DNA of 64,000 bases from Bythopirellula goksoeyrii (GCF_008065115.1 NZ_CP042913.1:2904695-2968694); one strand, 5' to 3'; shown: positions 34,049 through 43,784, counted from the stretch's first letter. The notes: generated by a model not told the origin, from the letters alone. Made by a program: numbers and translations.

Positions 34049-36931
34049 TTAAGGACTAGCTGTGACGGGGAGTTCGGTTCGTAAAAACAACGGCGTGCCT
34101 AGCGGTTCAAGACTCTCTTTTGCAATGCTCCATGTTACCTTTCCAGAATTCACTCTAGCAACTTGCTTCAATTGTGCTTTCTTGTTGCCTGACGTAGTTG
34201 CGATATACAGCTTTCCCTCAGAGGTCTCGGGGAGAAGTGGATAGCATTCCCATTCCGAGCCCTGCTTGCGGCCTAGCACAGCAACCCAGGTGAGTGAATA
34301 GCTAGGGGGTAGACAATTGGAACGAAAGAACTCTTTCTTAGACTTTACAAGTTCGTCAAAACCAACGAATCCTGCGACGACTGCTTGAGCATCACGTCGC
34401 GCTGCCTGGGCATCATTGTCGTCGGGAAGGTACCACGCTACGGAAAAGTCAATTCCCGAGTTATCGATCTCCTCGATGACTCCTTCGAATGCCTCTTGAA
34501 ACTGGTAACTTCCGTCACAGCCCGTCTGTAAAACTCTACGAAGCAAATCCAGGCCCAAAACAGCGTCCAGCGGATGCTCCTGTTTTAGCTTTTCGCGGAT
34601 ATTGCTGGCGAGGAGATAGAAGGTTTTGTCCCAGTTCTCAGTCGGCAGTTGGTCTAGTTTGTTTTTCGATTCCTCTGCAATGTCTGATTGAGGTGCGCGA
34701 CCATGCCAGATAACACTGCTTGCCTGTAGGGCTCTCGACTTAGGAGGATTGGATGAGTCTATTAGGTACTTAAATCTCAATTCTTTACCTGAACCGACTT
34801 CCTGAGGAGCTTCGGGACAGTAGAAGCGAGTGTTTTCCTTGTCGACCACCATCCAGAGGTTGTACATGAACTTGTTTTGCACGAGTGAGTATTTGAGTTC
34901 TGCCAAATTGATGTCCTTCCGAGCGACCACCTTATCTAAATAAGGCTTGCGTTTCTCAAATTCTTTGCTGAGAACATTCTCCAAAGTCTGTTGCTCTAGC
35001 TCATTGCCTAAGTCAAGTGTCTCGGTAGCCTCCATTGCAGTTTGCGTTGTCCAATTGGGTCTCACCTCAGACCAAAAACGATCCCATTTGATTACGGAAA
35101 GCCAGGCTTCCTTCTCCCCTATTACCTGTCTCGCATTCGAGGCAGCAAGAGAGTCAGGCTGCTCTCTTACCACATCAGCCAGTGCTTTCTCAAATACATC
35201 GATACGGCCGGCAGACTTGTATACTGCATTCATCAACCGACGTTCTTTATCGGCTTCACTTTGTTGCCGGATAATAGTACGCAGCTTATTCTCAAGCACA
35301 TCGCCACGGTTGCGGAGACTAGAGGAAACTCCTGAGTGACTTGCAAGGTCTTCTTGCAACTTCGTTAGGAGTGACCAAGTCTCCGTTTCATCCGAGCTGC
35401 CATTCCGTTCGAGAACGGCTAGTTTTTCGCTCCACTTCTTGACGGCTGCCAGGAATGCTTTGTCACGAACCACTTGCTGTTGTTGGTCGTACTTGCGAAG
35501 CTTGAACTCGAGATTGGCGAGGCGTTGCTTCTCATCTTCAGTCTCTGCGAGTTCTCTAATCTGGTCCAAAATCGCTTTGTCGAGATTTTCGACACTTTGA
35601 GATTCTGCATAGTCTAGCAGCTCAGCAATTGCTTGAGCCCGACTTTGTTCCTCACTAACTCCCTTTGCAACTTGTGAATGCAGCGATTGAATCTTGGCGT
35701 CCTCTTGGAAGTCTTGAGGTAGCCCACTAAAATAGCTCTCCGCTTGGGTCCAGCTCTCTTCGTCAACCAACTCGGAAAAGGCCGTGCGGTGCTCAAGTAA
35801 AGTCTCTCGCTGTTGCTGCACTCTCCAGTAGGCAAAGCTTGCAACCGCTATCACTATCAGTGATGCAACGATTGAGGCACCAATCAACCGACCGCGGCGG
35901 TGTGAATGAGCCGACTGTGTTGCAATGCGATCCTGCACGCGAGTCAGAAGGCCTTCGGGAATCGGAAGGTCAAATCGTTGCGTCTTGTGTAGGAGGGATT
36001 CTAGTTTCTGCTTAGGATCATCTCGTTCGAGCGCTGTTTCCAGTGACTGAAGTCTAGCCTCGAATTCACGTTGTCGATCTGCCGTTCTGAGCTGCTCGTT
36101 GACCCACTCAATCGCTTCGCCTGATCGTTGGGCTAAGGGGTCTTGTGGGGAAAGGCTCACAAGCTGAGCATACTCGTTCCATCTAGTAGTCAATTCAGCT
36201 GCGCGTGGGACATCGAACTCGCTGTATGCTTGATCGAGTTGAGGCACCAACTCTTCCAATTGTTGGCGTGCGTCGCGATGTTCGAGGGAGCGATAGCCTT
36301 CCCTAATCTCCTTCACTAGATCGGGTGAGACCTCACTGGACCATTTCGCATTGTTCAGCTCAGCTTGCAATTCGGAAAGTCTGGCGAGATCACCATTGAG
36401 AGTCGCTTCCGCAGCCTCCGACTTAATCTGACGCAATCGTAATCGTTCGTAGTCAGCAAGGTCAGTTTGCCACGAAAAGTTAAGCTCATCGAGAGCAGTG
36501 AGTTTTCTCAACACTTCAATGCGTGCCGACAAGGGTGCCCGAGCCAGGGCCAAAAGCCGATGTTGCCTGAGTAACTGCTCAAGGGGACGTATCTCGGCAT
36601 AGGCCACGTTGAGTCGCTTGGCAGCATCGAGTTCTAACTGAGGTGGTAGTTGCAGATTCCATTGCGCAAGCATCCCTTGCCATTCTTCCAGGAAGGGGAA
36701 ATCAAGATCTGCGACGTGATTCAGTAATGGGGGTTCTAGCTCGGCCGACTGGATCGCCTCGCTCCGCAAGCCATCTCGCAGCAGTTTGTCGACCTGCCTC
36801 AAACGCTTATTCGCTTCGCGACAAGATTCGTTATAGGCAATCGACGCCTCACGGACCAAATCGGGGTCCGCAGTCTCCGGTGCGTTTACCGCATCACGTA
36901 TGTCATCCAGAAACCAGAGGTCGGTGCTCAT
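34049..36931 (-). CDS. large coiled-coil single-span membrane protein
   Basis: A 960-residue protein of no named family. Residues 1-340 are nearly continuous charged alpha-helix repeats with spectrin-like heptads (RQLEELVPQLDQAY and similar); one membrane span lies near 347-370 (ASIVASLIVIAVASFAYW); 380-640 is a second coiled-coil region; the C-terminal 300 residues are a mixed domain with several Trp and a final segment (VNSGKVTWSIAKESLEPLG). It has the shape of a scaffold that crosses the membrane. It starts six bases after the GAP1-like gene stop, so it is part of the core operon. Confidence 0.65.
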   Translation of the reverse strand: MSTDLWFLDDIRDAVNAPETADPDLVREASIAYNESCREANKRLRQVDKLLRDGLRSEAIQSAELEPPLLNHVADLDFPFLEEWQGMLAQWNLQLPPQLELDAAKRLNVAYAEIRPLEQLLRQHRLLALARAPLSARIEVLRKLTALDELNFSWQTDLADYERLRLRQIKSEAAEATLNGDLARLSELQAELNNAKWSSEVSPDLVKEIREGYRSLEHRDARQQLEELVPQLDQAYSEFDVPRAAELTTRWNEYAQLVSLSPQDPLAQRSGEAIEWVNEQLRTADRQREFEARLQSLETALERDDPKQKLESLLHKTQRFDLPIPEGLLTRVQDRIATQSAHSHRRGRLIGASIVASLIVIAVASFAYWRVQQQRETLLEHRTAFSELVDEESWTQAESYFSGLPQDFQEDAKIQSLHSQVAKGVSEEQSRAQAIAELLDYAESQSVENLDKAILDQIRELAETEDEKQRLANLEFKLRKYDQQQQVVRDKAFLAAVKKWSEKLAVLERNGSSDETETWSLLTKLQEDLASHSGVSSSLRNRGDVLENKLRTIIRQQSEADKERRLMNAVYKSAGRIDVFEKALADVVREQPDSLAASNARQVIGEKEAWLSVIKWDRFWSEVRPNWTTQTAMEATETLDLGNELEQQTLENVLSKEFEKRKPYLDKVVARKDINLAELKYSLVQNKFMYNLWMVVDKENTRFYCPEAPQEVGSGKELRFKYLIDSSNPPKSRALQASSVIWHGRAPQSDIAEESKNKLDQLPTENWDKTFYLLASNIREKLKQEHPLDAVLGLDLLRRVLQTGCDGSYQFQEAFEGVIEEIDNSGIDFSVAWYLPDDNDAQAARRDAQAVVAGFVGFDELVKSKKEFFRSNCLPPSYSLTWVAVLGRKQGSEWECYPLLPETSEGKLYIATTSGNKKAQLKQVARVNSGKVTWSIAKESLEPLGTPLFLRTELPVTASP

Positions 36932-36937
36932 GTCGGT

Positions 36938-39577
36938 TTACTTCTTGGAACTTCGAAAGGGACGAGTGTTAACTGTGGATTCAAAAATGATTTCTCCTGC
37001 CCCATACTCTTCATAAGTAGTGGGATCGTAAGTCTTTAGTGCTGTTCCAAGCTCACAGTCGCATTCAACCTTCTTCAAATCCTTTAAACACATTTCCGGA
37101 TCGAAATTGTCAGGAAACTCTTTTGAATTGTGTTCAATATCCAGCTTATTGAATCTCTCTTGAACCGCTCTACGATCTTTCTCGTCTCCTTTCAAGAGGG
37201 CTTCTTTTTCAGCAGTTGTTCCTTTTCTAAGGATATCAACTGCCGACTGCCAACCTGAAGAATCTTCGAGCAGATCTTCATTTTTACAAAATTTCTTGAA
37301 TGCATTGGCTGCAATAATCCAGTCACTTATGATTTTGAACGATATCTTTTTGGGTTCCTGTTTTGTTTCCGTTGCAACCCAAGTCAACGTCGTGTTGAAA
37401 TCTCCGTTAACAGAGTTCTGGTTTGTGTAATTAGGCCTTAGTTCGAGTGATATTTGAAACCAGAGATTTCTCCAGCTGCCAAAAGTTACCAGAAGCGGCG
37501 AAGTCTCATCTGAAGCAAAGTTTTTACTCTCGGAATTGGAATCAACGAAGCTAAGATAGTAACGAGAACTTGGATCGGTATCCGAAATGGTCCATTTTGC
37601 GCAAAGCAACTCTCTTGTATTAAGCTGCTGCTCCCAAGGCTTGGAATCATCAATCAACTTAATAGTGGGCGCGACCTTCCTTCTCTTGCGAAGTGACAAA
37701 AGACAATGATGCGTCTCAGAAGAACCATCACTGGAGGCAGAAAGATCAATAACACAATGAGACAAATACCTCCTGAATTTTTCCTTTTGCCCTTGCTTTG
37801 ATAGTTTTAACGAAAGGAATGTTCCTTCAGGGTTTAGCTCCAAGATCGCTGGCAGGCGTGGTTTCATATGGGAGCCACGTTCCTCCGAAGGGCATAACTT
37901 AAGCGGATTCTGATCATCAAATTGCAAAGTCGAGCCAGGAATCTTTCCTTCGTTATCTTCTGACTTCAGAATTTCAGGATAATAACACTTAGCTTTCAGG
38001 TCTCTTTCTTGTAATTCTGAATTTAGAGGGATTCTCCACTCAAATCGTGTTAGCCTTTTGTTTTCATCTAGCTCCAACAAATCGATTGTCTCGATATGAT
38101 TCTTAAACGGATTTACATCCTTGGATATATTTCCGGTTGCGTTCTCGGGCGTAACATTTGCATCTGATGCAGCAACGGGAATTGTATGTGTTGCTTGATT
38201 CGGCTCATTCTTGCTTAAGGAGGCTCCTAAATGCGATTCTGTTATTGTGTTGGGAATATCGGGAGATCCTGATGTATCTAGTTCCAATTTGCTTTCTTGT
38301 ATTATATTTGTTGGACGCGCTTCATCAGCAATCTCACCTGATTTGGGCAGCCGCTGCTCTTTCACTGCCGGTGTCTTTTTCTCATCTACACCCTTTTCCT
38401 CTGATGCGGCGCCCGTTGCAACTGGATCACTAGACTCTTCGCTCTTTGGTGGGGAAATCGAACTGTGCTCCGCAACCTGGCTGGCTACCTTGGTGAACCA
38501 ATCCTTTTTGAACCCATAGTAGAGGGCAAAGGAGCTAGCAACTAAGAAAAGTAACACGGCCAATGCGCCTGCCAAGAGCCAGGCGCTCTTTCGTTCTGCA
38601 GATTCTCCCTGCGAATGAAAACGGGACTGTGTTTTGGGTTCAAATCGTCTAGGTAAAGGAGGAGGAGCAGAAGTCACGACGTCTGCTAAGTTGACTTCGT
38701 AGGCATCCTCATCCACCAGCTCTACTTCGTCAGAGTCTGAAATCAAAACCGAAGGCAAATCCGGATGACTAGCCTCTGGTACGTCACCTGTGCGAGCAGC
38801 AGTCGTGAAGGCACCTTCCGAAGGAGATCCCAATTTCTGGCAGAGATCCAAGACTTTTAGTTCATAACGTTTGCGAAGCTGCTCGGCTTCAGGGGTTCCA
38901 TCAACAGCAAATCGAACCCGACAATCAATCCCGGGAGGGATCTTGGTATAAAACGTGGTGTAGGTGGTCTGCCATCGTATGGCAGGTGGCAGCAAAGCCA
39001 GCGACTCTTCAAGAAGTCGCAGCGGCTCGACTCCTAAAGGATAGATGATCCATTGCTCGTTATCCCTGCTGCGGAGCAACCGCTCGGCGAGGACGCCTCC
39101 CCATCCTGCGTCTCCCGTGACCTCCTGCCAATAATCACAGACAGCAGGATTCAATTCTGTTGTTGGTAGGTCCCTCGGACGTTCTATGAGGTGGGGTTCA
39201 CCGCTCCAGGATATTTCATGGAATCCGGAGTAGCCCTGGATGGCTGTTGGTCCTAGATCAGGAAGTTTCACTGAGCTAAGTACTACGTGGTGTGCCAGCT
39301 TATTGGTACGCCCTGAGTAATCCAATCCTGCATCCGCAACCCGTGAGAGAATCTGGAGGCTGCGTCCCCCCAAGCGAACTTTCAGGTGGCTGTAGACGAC
39401 CGGGTTTCGCGCAGAATCTGCTGATCCAGGCTCGGCGAGGTGCCGATAACCGCTCAGTGATTCAAGCAAGCCCACCAGATTGGCGGCCATCCCTGCCGTG
39501 CTAGCTACGGTACAGAATCCCTTGCTCCCAGGCTTAAGCCCTTGAGGTGATGAAGTGTAAATGAGTTCCTCGATCAT
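36938..39577 (-). CDS. GTPase-associated protein 1 (GAP1-N2 type) with transmembrane segment
   Basis: An 879-residue protein. The first 220 residues match the GAP1-N2 domain: EELIYTSSPQGLKPGSKGF at the start, LAHHVVLS near 90, and YTTFYTKIPPGIDCRVRF near 205. GAP1 proteins are the standing partners of small TRAFAC-type GTPases in predicted bacterial conflict systems, and here the GTPase gene lies directly upstream with an 18-base gap. A proline-rich linker, a membrane span near 330-355 and a long, largely beta extracytoplasmic part follow. The ATG at 39577 is preferred to TTG 39586. The membrane anchoring of a GAP1 protein is notable. Confidence 0.75.
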   Translation of the reverse strand: MIEELIYTSSPQGLKPGSKGFCTVASTAGMAANLVGLLESLSGYRHLAEPGSADSARNPVVYSHLKVRLGGRSLQILSRVADAGLDYSGRTNKLAHHVVLSSVKLPDLGPTAIQGYSGFHEISWSGEPHLIERPRDLPTTELNPAVCDYWQEVTGDAGWGGVLAERLLRSRDNEQWIIYPLGVEPLRLLEESLALLPPAIRWQTTYTTFYTKIPPGIDCRVRFAVDGTPEAEQLRKRYELKVLDLCQKLGSPSEGAFTTAARTGDVPEASHPDLPSVLISDSDEVELVDEDAYEVNLADVVTSAPPPLPRRFEPKTQSRFHSQGESAERKSAWLLAGALAVLLFLVASSFALYYGFKKDWFTKVASQVAEHSSISPPKSEESSDPVATGAASEEKGVDEKKTPAVKEQRLPKSGEIADEARPTNIIQESKLELDTSGSPDIPNTITESHLGASLSKNEPNQATHTIPVAASDANVTPENATGNISKDVNPFKNHIETIDLLELDENKRLTRFEWRIPLNSELQERDLKAKCYYPEILKSEDNEGKIPGSTLQFDDQNPLKLCPSEERGSHMKPRLPAILELNPEGTFLSLKLSKQGQKEKFRRYLSHCVIDLSASSDGSSETHHCLLSLRKRRKVAPTIKLIDDSKPWEQQLNTRELLCAKWTISDTDPSSRYYLSFVDSNSESKNFASDETSPLLVTFGSWRNLWFQISLELRPNYTNQNSVNGDFNTTLTWVATETKQEPKKISFKIISDWIIAANAFKKFCKNEDLLEDSSGWQSAVDILRKGTTAEKEALLKGDEKDRRAVQERFNKLDIEHNSKEFPDNFDPEMCLKDLKKVECDCELGTALKTYDPTTYEEYGAGEIIFESTVNTRPFRSSKK

Positions 39578-39595
39578 GGACTTCAACTCGTCAGC

Positions 39596-40888
39596 CTATT
39601 GTGAATTGGTGGCTCGTTGGCAGGTGGGAACTAATCCCCCCGTCGTACAAGCCAATGCCGTCAAGAAGGGAACCTCGCACCACATGGGATTTATATTCTT
39701 TGGTTTTACGCCCCACTGCTCCTTTCCTTCGACCGTGCCCATGTACTCCGGAGCGCTGCCTGTAGCGCTCACGGGGATAAACCACGTCTGGTGACTGAAT
39801 TCTTCTGCCGCACTCACGAGCTCAGGCGTCACTTGACTCAATAAGCCTCGAATGGCATCAGACACTTTCTTAACCAAATCCATGTCCAGGCAAGACAATC
39901 CTTTGTTTCCAACTGGACGCCATGGGGTTGGAAGTCGCTCATAGTGATTCAGTGGCCACCAAGCATCGTATTTGGTGACCATAACGATAAGGGGTTGCTG
40001 CCTGCGTTCGGTCTGCTTGAGGCCTGAGTGGTGGCGAACTCGATGCACAAGCTCATGCAATACAGTCTCTTGTCGGGCGGTCACAGGTGCCTTGGAAATC
40101 TGGTAATCGTCGGTACGGCCTTGACAAGCCTCTCGAAAACGAGGGTCTTGAGTCGGATCGAAGCAAAACAAAATTGCGTGAGATTGCGAGAGGTGCCGTG
40201 TTACAGGGGAGGCAACCGTATCTGCCCCTGGAAGGAAAGACTCTCCGGCGTTGTCATAGACACATAGGATTCTTGATACCTTGCTGGCATTCTCAGCAGA
40301 AGGATGCTTCTGTGTAGTGCGAAGGGTAAATAGAAAAGGTCGAGGATAGCTAATTCTCTGTTCTCCATATTGGACAATGTCATAAGCATCACCTTGTTCC
40401 TCAGTCTTCTTCAGTTTAACGATCTGATCAGAACTCGGATTGTGAAATTGATCTTCTTCATATTTGTTTAGGATGCTGTTGGAGGTTGGATCTGCATCGG
40501 AGAAGCTGAGGAGAAAATTCCTGGGCAGGGTTTGCCTAAGCGTCCACGTCATCGCAGCTAGATAATAGCTCTTCCCACAGGAAGGAGTCCCAGCAATCGA
40601 CATGAATACTGGGGGAAGTTCCAGCAGCTCGCGAGGGATAGTCAGGTGGCAACGAGGGCAAGCAAGTTCCTGGCAAACCATGCCACGAATATCAATGGCA
40701 TTCCCCTCAGCATTGAATCGTGTCGGCAAGAACCTCTGATGCTTATCAGGCCCAAGCCTCGGGTCATTAAGGAGATCTGGGTGCGTAGCAACCCAGAGTA
40801 CATCCTCGGATGCAAATGCTTCCCAGCAATGGGGACAGTTTATACGTGTGCGTAGACCTATGCGGATTTTTTTGGAGACCACAGACAT
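39596..40888 (-). CDS. zinc-ribbon TRAFAC-type GTPase (GAP1-associated, double-GTPase-2-like)
   Basis: A 430-residue GTPase. An N-terminal split zinc ribbon uses C18, C21, C77 and C80. The P-loop is GTPSCGKS (100-107), the DxxG switch II is DNAG (212-215), and the base-specificity motif is TKYD (305-308); PVSATG near 375 may be the fifth motif. The zinc ribbon, P-loop spacing and GAP1 partner match the GTPases of predicted conflict systems in multicellular-type bacteria. It would be the nucleotide switch of the cluster. It begins nine bases from the upstream lipoprotein gene. Confidence 0.82.
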   Translation of the reverse strand: MSVVSKKIRIGLRTRINCPHCWEAFASEDVLWVATHPDLLNDPRLGPDKHQRFLPTRFNAEGNAIDIRGMVCQELACPRCHLTIPRELLELPPVFMSIAGTPSCGKSYYLAAMTWTLRQTLPRNFLLSFSDADPTSNSILNKYEEDQFHNPSSDQIVKLKKTEEQGDAYDIVQYGEQRISYPRPFLFTLRTTQKHPSAENASKVSRILCVYDNAGESFLPGADTVASPVTRHLSQSHAILFCFDPTQDPRFREACQGRTDDYQISKAPVTARQETVLHELVHRVRHHSGLKQTERRQQPLIVMVTKYDAWWPLNHYERLPTPWRPVGNKGLSCLDMDLVKKVSDAIRGLLSQVTPELVSAAEEFSHQTWFIPVSATGSAPEYMGTVEGKEQWGVKPKNINPMWCEVPFLTALACTTGGLVPTCQRATNSQ

Positions 40889-40897
40889 TCAGCTGTC

Positions 40898-41572
40898 TCA
40901 TTTGATTTTCAGAGGTTTACCGATGATAGGAATGCCTTTAGCTCCAAGTCCTTCTCCATATTTCTCTAAGTCTTTTAAGAGATCTTCCGATAATTCATCG
41001 CACGCTTTGTCGGCCAGGTGAGGCTGAAGCGATTGCCACCCTTGCAGAGCCTGCTCATAGGCTTCAGCATTGTCGCCACTCTTCGATAGTTCAGAAGACT
41101 TCTCACGTTGACGGTTTGCATAAGCCAAAGCATCCTCAGGCGAATCAAACTTTGGCGAGGGCATTGTTGGCTGGGATACACCGCCTGTGCCTGTAGCTGA
41201 ATCACCGGCTCCAGATGGTGCGTTAGCAGGTGAGCCATTTCCTGAGCCCCCGCCATTCCCATTGGAACTTTCATTTCCTTCGCCAGAAGCCCCTCCGGTT
41301 TCAGAATCGCCAGCTTGCCCCGCATCTCCTTTTTTATCTGAAGTTTCCGATTCATTCTCACCACCGCTTGGCCCTCCTTCGCTCTCTTCGCTCTCAGTAC
41401 TGCCAGATTCTGAGGAAGCTTCTTCTCCCTGAGTACCCTGAGAAGTTGAGTCATCAGCTTCTTGTTGGGCAGGTTGGCTCGGAGAGCTTGAGCTTTCTCT
41501 GCATCCTTGGCAGCCGGATGAAATGCTGAGGAGAGTTACTACCAAAGAAGAACAGAGAAAAGTGTGGACCAT
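40898..41572 (-). CDS. lipoprotein with low-complexity acidic Ser/Gly linker
   Basis: A 224-residue predicted lipoprotein: signal peptide with lipobox LLSISSGC, Cys21 as lipid site. Residues 25-140 are a flexible linker of Ser, Gly, Glu and Asn repeats; the C-terminal 80 residues are helical (SPEDALAYANRQREKSSEL, EAYEQALQGWQSLQPHL), like a small TPR-type domain, ending in a basic tail. The tether-plus-domain form suggests a long arm reaching from the membrane to a periplasmic partner. It is co-transcribed with the GTPase. Confidence 0.7.
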   Translation of the reverse strand: MVHTFLCSSLVVTLLSISSGCQGCRESSSSPSQPAQQEADDSTSQGTQGEEASSESGSTESEESEGGPSGGENESETSDKKGDAGQAGDSETGGASGEGNESSNGNGGGSGNGSPANAPSGAGDSATGTGGVSQPTMPSPKFDSPEDALAYANRQREKSSELSKSGDNAEAYEQALQGWQSLQPHLADKACDELSEDLLKDLEKYGEGLGAKGIPIIGKPLKIK

Positions 41573-41678
41573 GGTCTGGACAGCCTCTACATTGAAAGAG
41601 CGTGAAGTAGGTAGGCCAAACCATCCATATTAGCCCAGAAGTATTCCAAGAGCAAGTCTATGGAATTTGTGGATACTA

Positions 41679-42365
41679 CTATGGTTCAGATTGTTGCCTA
41701 TGTGGCATCGGAGATTTTTCGACAGCCATTTGCTCAAGTAACTCTTGGGATGCGAAAGTATTTCGCTCAATCTGAATACCGAGGCGAATAATGTTAGAAA
41801 TGAACAGCAGGACTAAATTGACTAATCCGACACCGACGCACAATCGGAAAATATAAAAAAGAAATCCGCTAAGGTTCTGGCCGGAGCTGACACGGTTTTC
41901 TGAATACTCATAACACAGAATCGCAATTGCAATAGCCGCAAGAACGACAAAAATAATTGCTAAGAATTCAAGGGTCCTCGCTATGATACGTAACGCCCAA
42001 TAATCCCTCGAAGGAGTCGCGGTGTTTCGTAACCATCGATTCTCAGTGTCGGGGGCAATGGCTGTGGTGCTTGAATCCTCATGCTTGAATTCTGGAGGCG
42101 AGGGAGGTACTGGGGGGACATTAGCGACATCATTCCGCGACTGAGTAGGCCCATCAAAGTCAATGTCAAAGGAATCTGGATTTACTGCTGCACTCTTGAC
42201 TGGCGGTTTTTCTATCACAACTGGGGTAGCAGGGACTTCGGCAAGTACAAAACGCTCTCCACATTTCGTACAACGTGTACGTTTGCCGATAACGGCTTGA
42301 GCGACTTGAAACCGGGCAGAGCAGTGAGGACAAGCGGTAGTGACTTGCATATTAATTGGATCCAT
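41679..42365 (-). CDS. MJ0042-type zinc-ribbon membrane protein
   Basis: A 228-residue protein with an N-terminal MJ0042-like zinc finger (ACPHCSARF...CTKCGERFVL, residues 11-40), a proline-rich linker and two membrane spans near 130-155 and 165-195. The C-terminal helix is charged. Zinc-ribbon head plus membrane tail is a repeated plan in this cluster. It may be a receptor or assembly factor; no catalytic motif is present. Confidence 0.68.
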   Translation of the reverse strand: MDPINMQVTTACPHCSARFQVAQAVIGKRTRCTKCGERFVLAEVPATPVVIEKPPVKSAAVNPDSFDIDFDGPTQSRNDVANVPPVPPSPPEFKHEDSSTTAIAPDTENRWLRNTATPSRDYWALRIIARTLEFLAIIFVVLAAIAIAILCYEYSENRVSSGQNLSGFLFYIFRLCVGVGLVNLVLLFISNIIRLGIQIERNTFASQELLEQMAVEKSPMPHRQQSEP

Positions 42366-42620
42366 GGATCTCGGCAGAAAGCCACTAAATCATCTTCTCG
42401 AATATTGGGCAGAGTAGTGTTATGTCCTCACTAGGCCGAGTCTAATTGCCCAAGTGACGGCTTTCAACTAAATCCATGAGTAATCCATGGACAAAATGAG
42501 AATACTGCAGAAAACGTTCAAACTCAGGCCACATTGCCTGCAAGAAATGACCCAGGCACATTGGTGGGTTCAGGTAGAGTTTGAGAAGTGAGGCAATTGC
42601 GATAAGTTTCAGCTGGGAAA

Positions 42621-43436
42621 CTATATGCTTGCTAGGCGTACAAACATTATCAACAAAGACAAGCCAGCAAGAATCATTCCACCAGTTCGCATACCTCCGC
42701 CACCTAATGAGGGATTTCGCATGAGGCTGTTCGTGGAGACAGTTCCGCATACTAGCGCCATCGGTGCGAAAAGGATTGGCAGGATTAGTAGTGATAAGAT
42801 GCCGGAAATCAATGTAAGCACAGCGAAAGGATCTGTTCCCGTGATCTTGGGGTTGTTTGGAACATACTCCTGTTTGAACTCTGCGCTACTTAGTGGAGCG
42901 CCACAATTGGGGCAGGTTGTCGCTCGCCTGGATATGGTAGCGCCGCAATCAGGACATTGAGTTAAAGACTCTTTTCGGGAAGTAGATGGATGTGATGCAC
43001 GAGTGTGCCCGGTCTCTTTGTCTCTATGCCCCAAGTCTCCCGGGGAATCATTGGCCCCCGACTGCTTCGCTATCTCAAGTAATCCTGGAATCGCATCTGC
43101 AGCCAGCCAATTTGGGAACTTGTTTGTCCAGACCAATGTGCTTGGCGCGACCTGCCCAGACAAATTGCGTTCGCTAAATTCGGAGAAAGAGATCGGACCA
43201 ATAGTCTCTCCCATCGATTGGAAATACCAGTCAGAAGTGAGGCAGTCACTAACTGAGGGAATTCCATCCGACGCTAGTGTTTGGTCAGAGGATTGTTCGA
43301 GACTCAGATTCTTTTCAATAGTAAAAGCTTTGCCGCATTTGGTACATTTCGTATTTTTCCCCAGCAGCCGAGACGGCATGTTGAAAGTAGCCCCACAATT
43401 TGGGCAATCCACTTCTATGGCTGAGTTAGCAGGCAT
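42621..43436 (-). CDS. zinc-ribbon, GYF_2 and DUF4190-like membrane protein
   Basis: A 271-residue protein built of an MJ0042-type zinc ribbon (CPNCGATFNMP...CTKCGKAFTI), a GYF_2 domain near 70-115 (WYFQSMGETIGPIS...WLAADAIPGL), a second zinc ribbon (CPDCGATI...CPNCGAPL) near 155-185 and two membrane spans (LISGILSLLILPILFAPMAL; GGMILAGLSLLIMF) of the DUF4190 kind. ATG 43436 is chosen as the zinc ribbon begins directly after it. It is the first gene of the twelve-gene run and shares the GYF domain with the PrsW protein, so both may bind the same proline-rich linkers. Confidence 0.75.
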   Translation of the reverse strand: MPANSAIEVDCPNCGATFNMPSRLLGKNTKCTKCGKAFTIEKNLSLEQSSDQTLASDGIPSVSDCLTSDWYFQSMGETIGPISFSEFSERNLSGQVAPSTLVWTNKFPNWLAADAIPGLLEIAKQSGANDSPGDLGHRDKETGHTRASHPSTSRKESLTQCPDCGATISRRATTCPNCGAPLSSAEFKQEYVPNNPKITGTDPFAVLTLISGILSLLILPILFAPMALVCGTVSTNSLMRNPSLGGGGMRTGGMILAGLSLLIMFVRLASI

Positions 43437-43784
43437 GGCATTGTGTCTAGATTGCGACGGTATAAATAGCTTTCTTGCCTCGCAACAATCTGGAGACCTC
43501 GGAGAATTGTTACCGAACGTCCCCATTCCCAAAAAGGTTGCACTCAAATCAGTATAGCTTCGCTGAGAGCCGCAATGAATGCCTGTGCAATATAATACAT
43601 GAGCTTGAAGCTCCTGATCCTAGGAAGCTGGAAAGGTTTCCCCTCACAATCCGCCAAATGATACCAGTCTCCGCCAAGGTGAGAGTCTGGCGGAGTGTGG
43701 CGAGACTGTGGCGGGGTGTGACATAGAGCTTGTGACGAGATTGAGGCTAGAATTGGCTACCCAGAGGAGGATACCGCGATGCGA
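43437..43784. other. intergenic region upstream of the GTPase cluster
   Basis: About 350 bases between the cluster start and the transposase remnant. Short GTGTGGCG-like direct repeats occur near 43685-43725. The cluster promoter should lie here; I cannot assign boxes with confidence. Confidence 0.3.

Noticed and set aside
41187..41529. Pro/Ser-rich plus-strand frames opposite the lipoprotein gene
   Set aside because: They are antisense reflections of the Ser/Gly/Glu low-complexity linker and not independent genes.
28279..43436. Reading the cluster as a canonical Zorya system
   Set aside because: The TolQ/MotA and MotB-like genes suggest it, but no ZorC, SNF2-type ZorD or ZorE nuclease gene is present and the partner is doubled.
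43681..43730. Short GTGTGGCG-like repeats as a CRISPR array
   Set aside because: Units are only about 8 bases, unevenly spaced, with no spacers or cas genes; they are simple local repeats.
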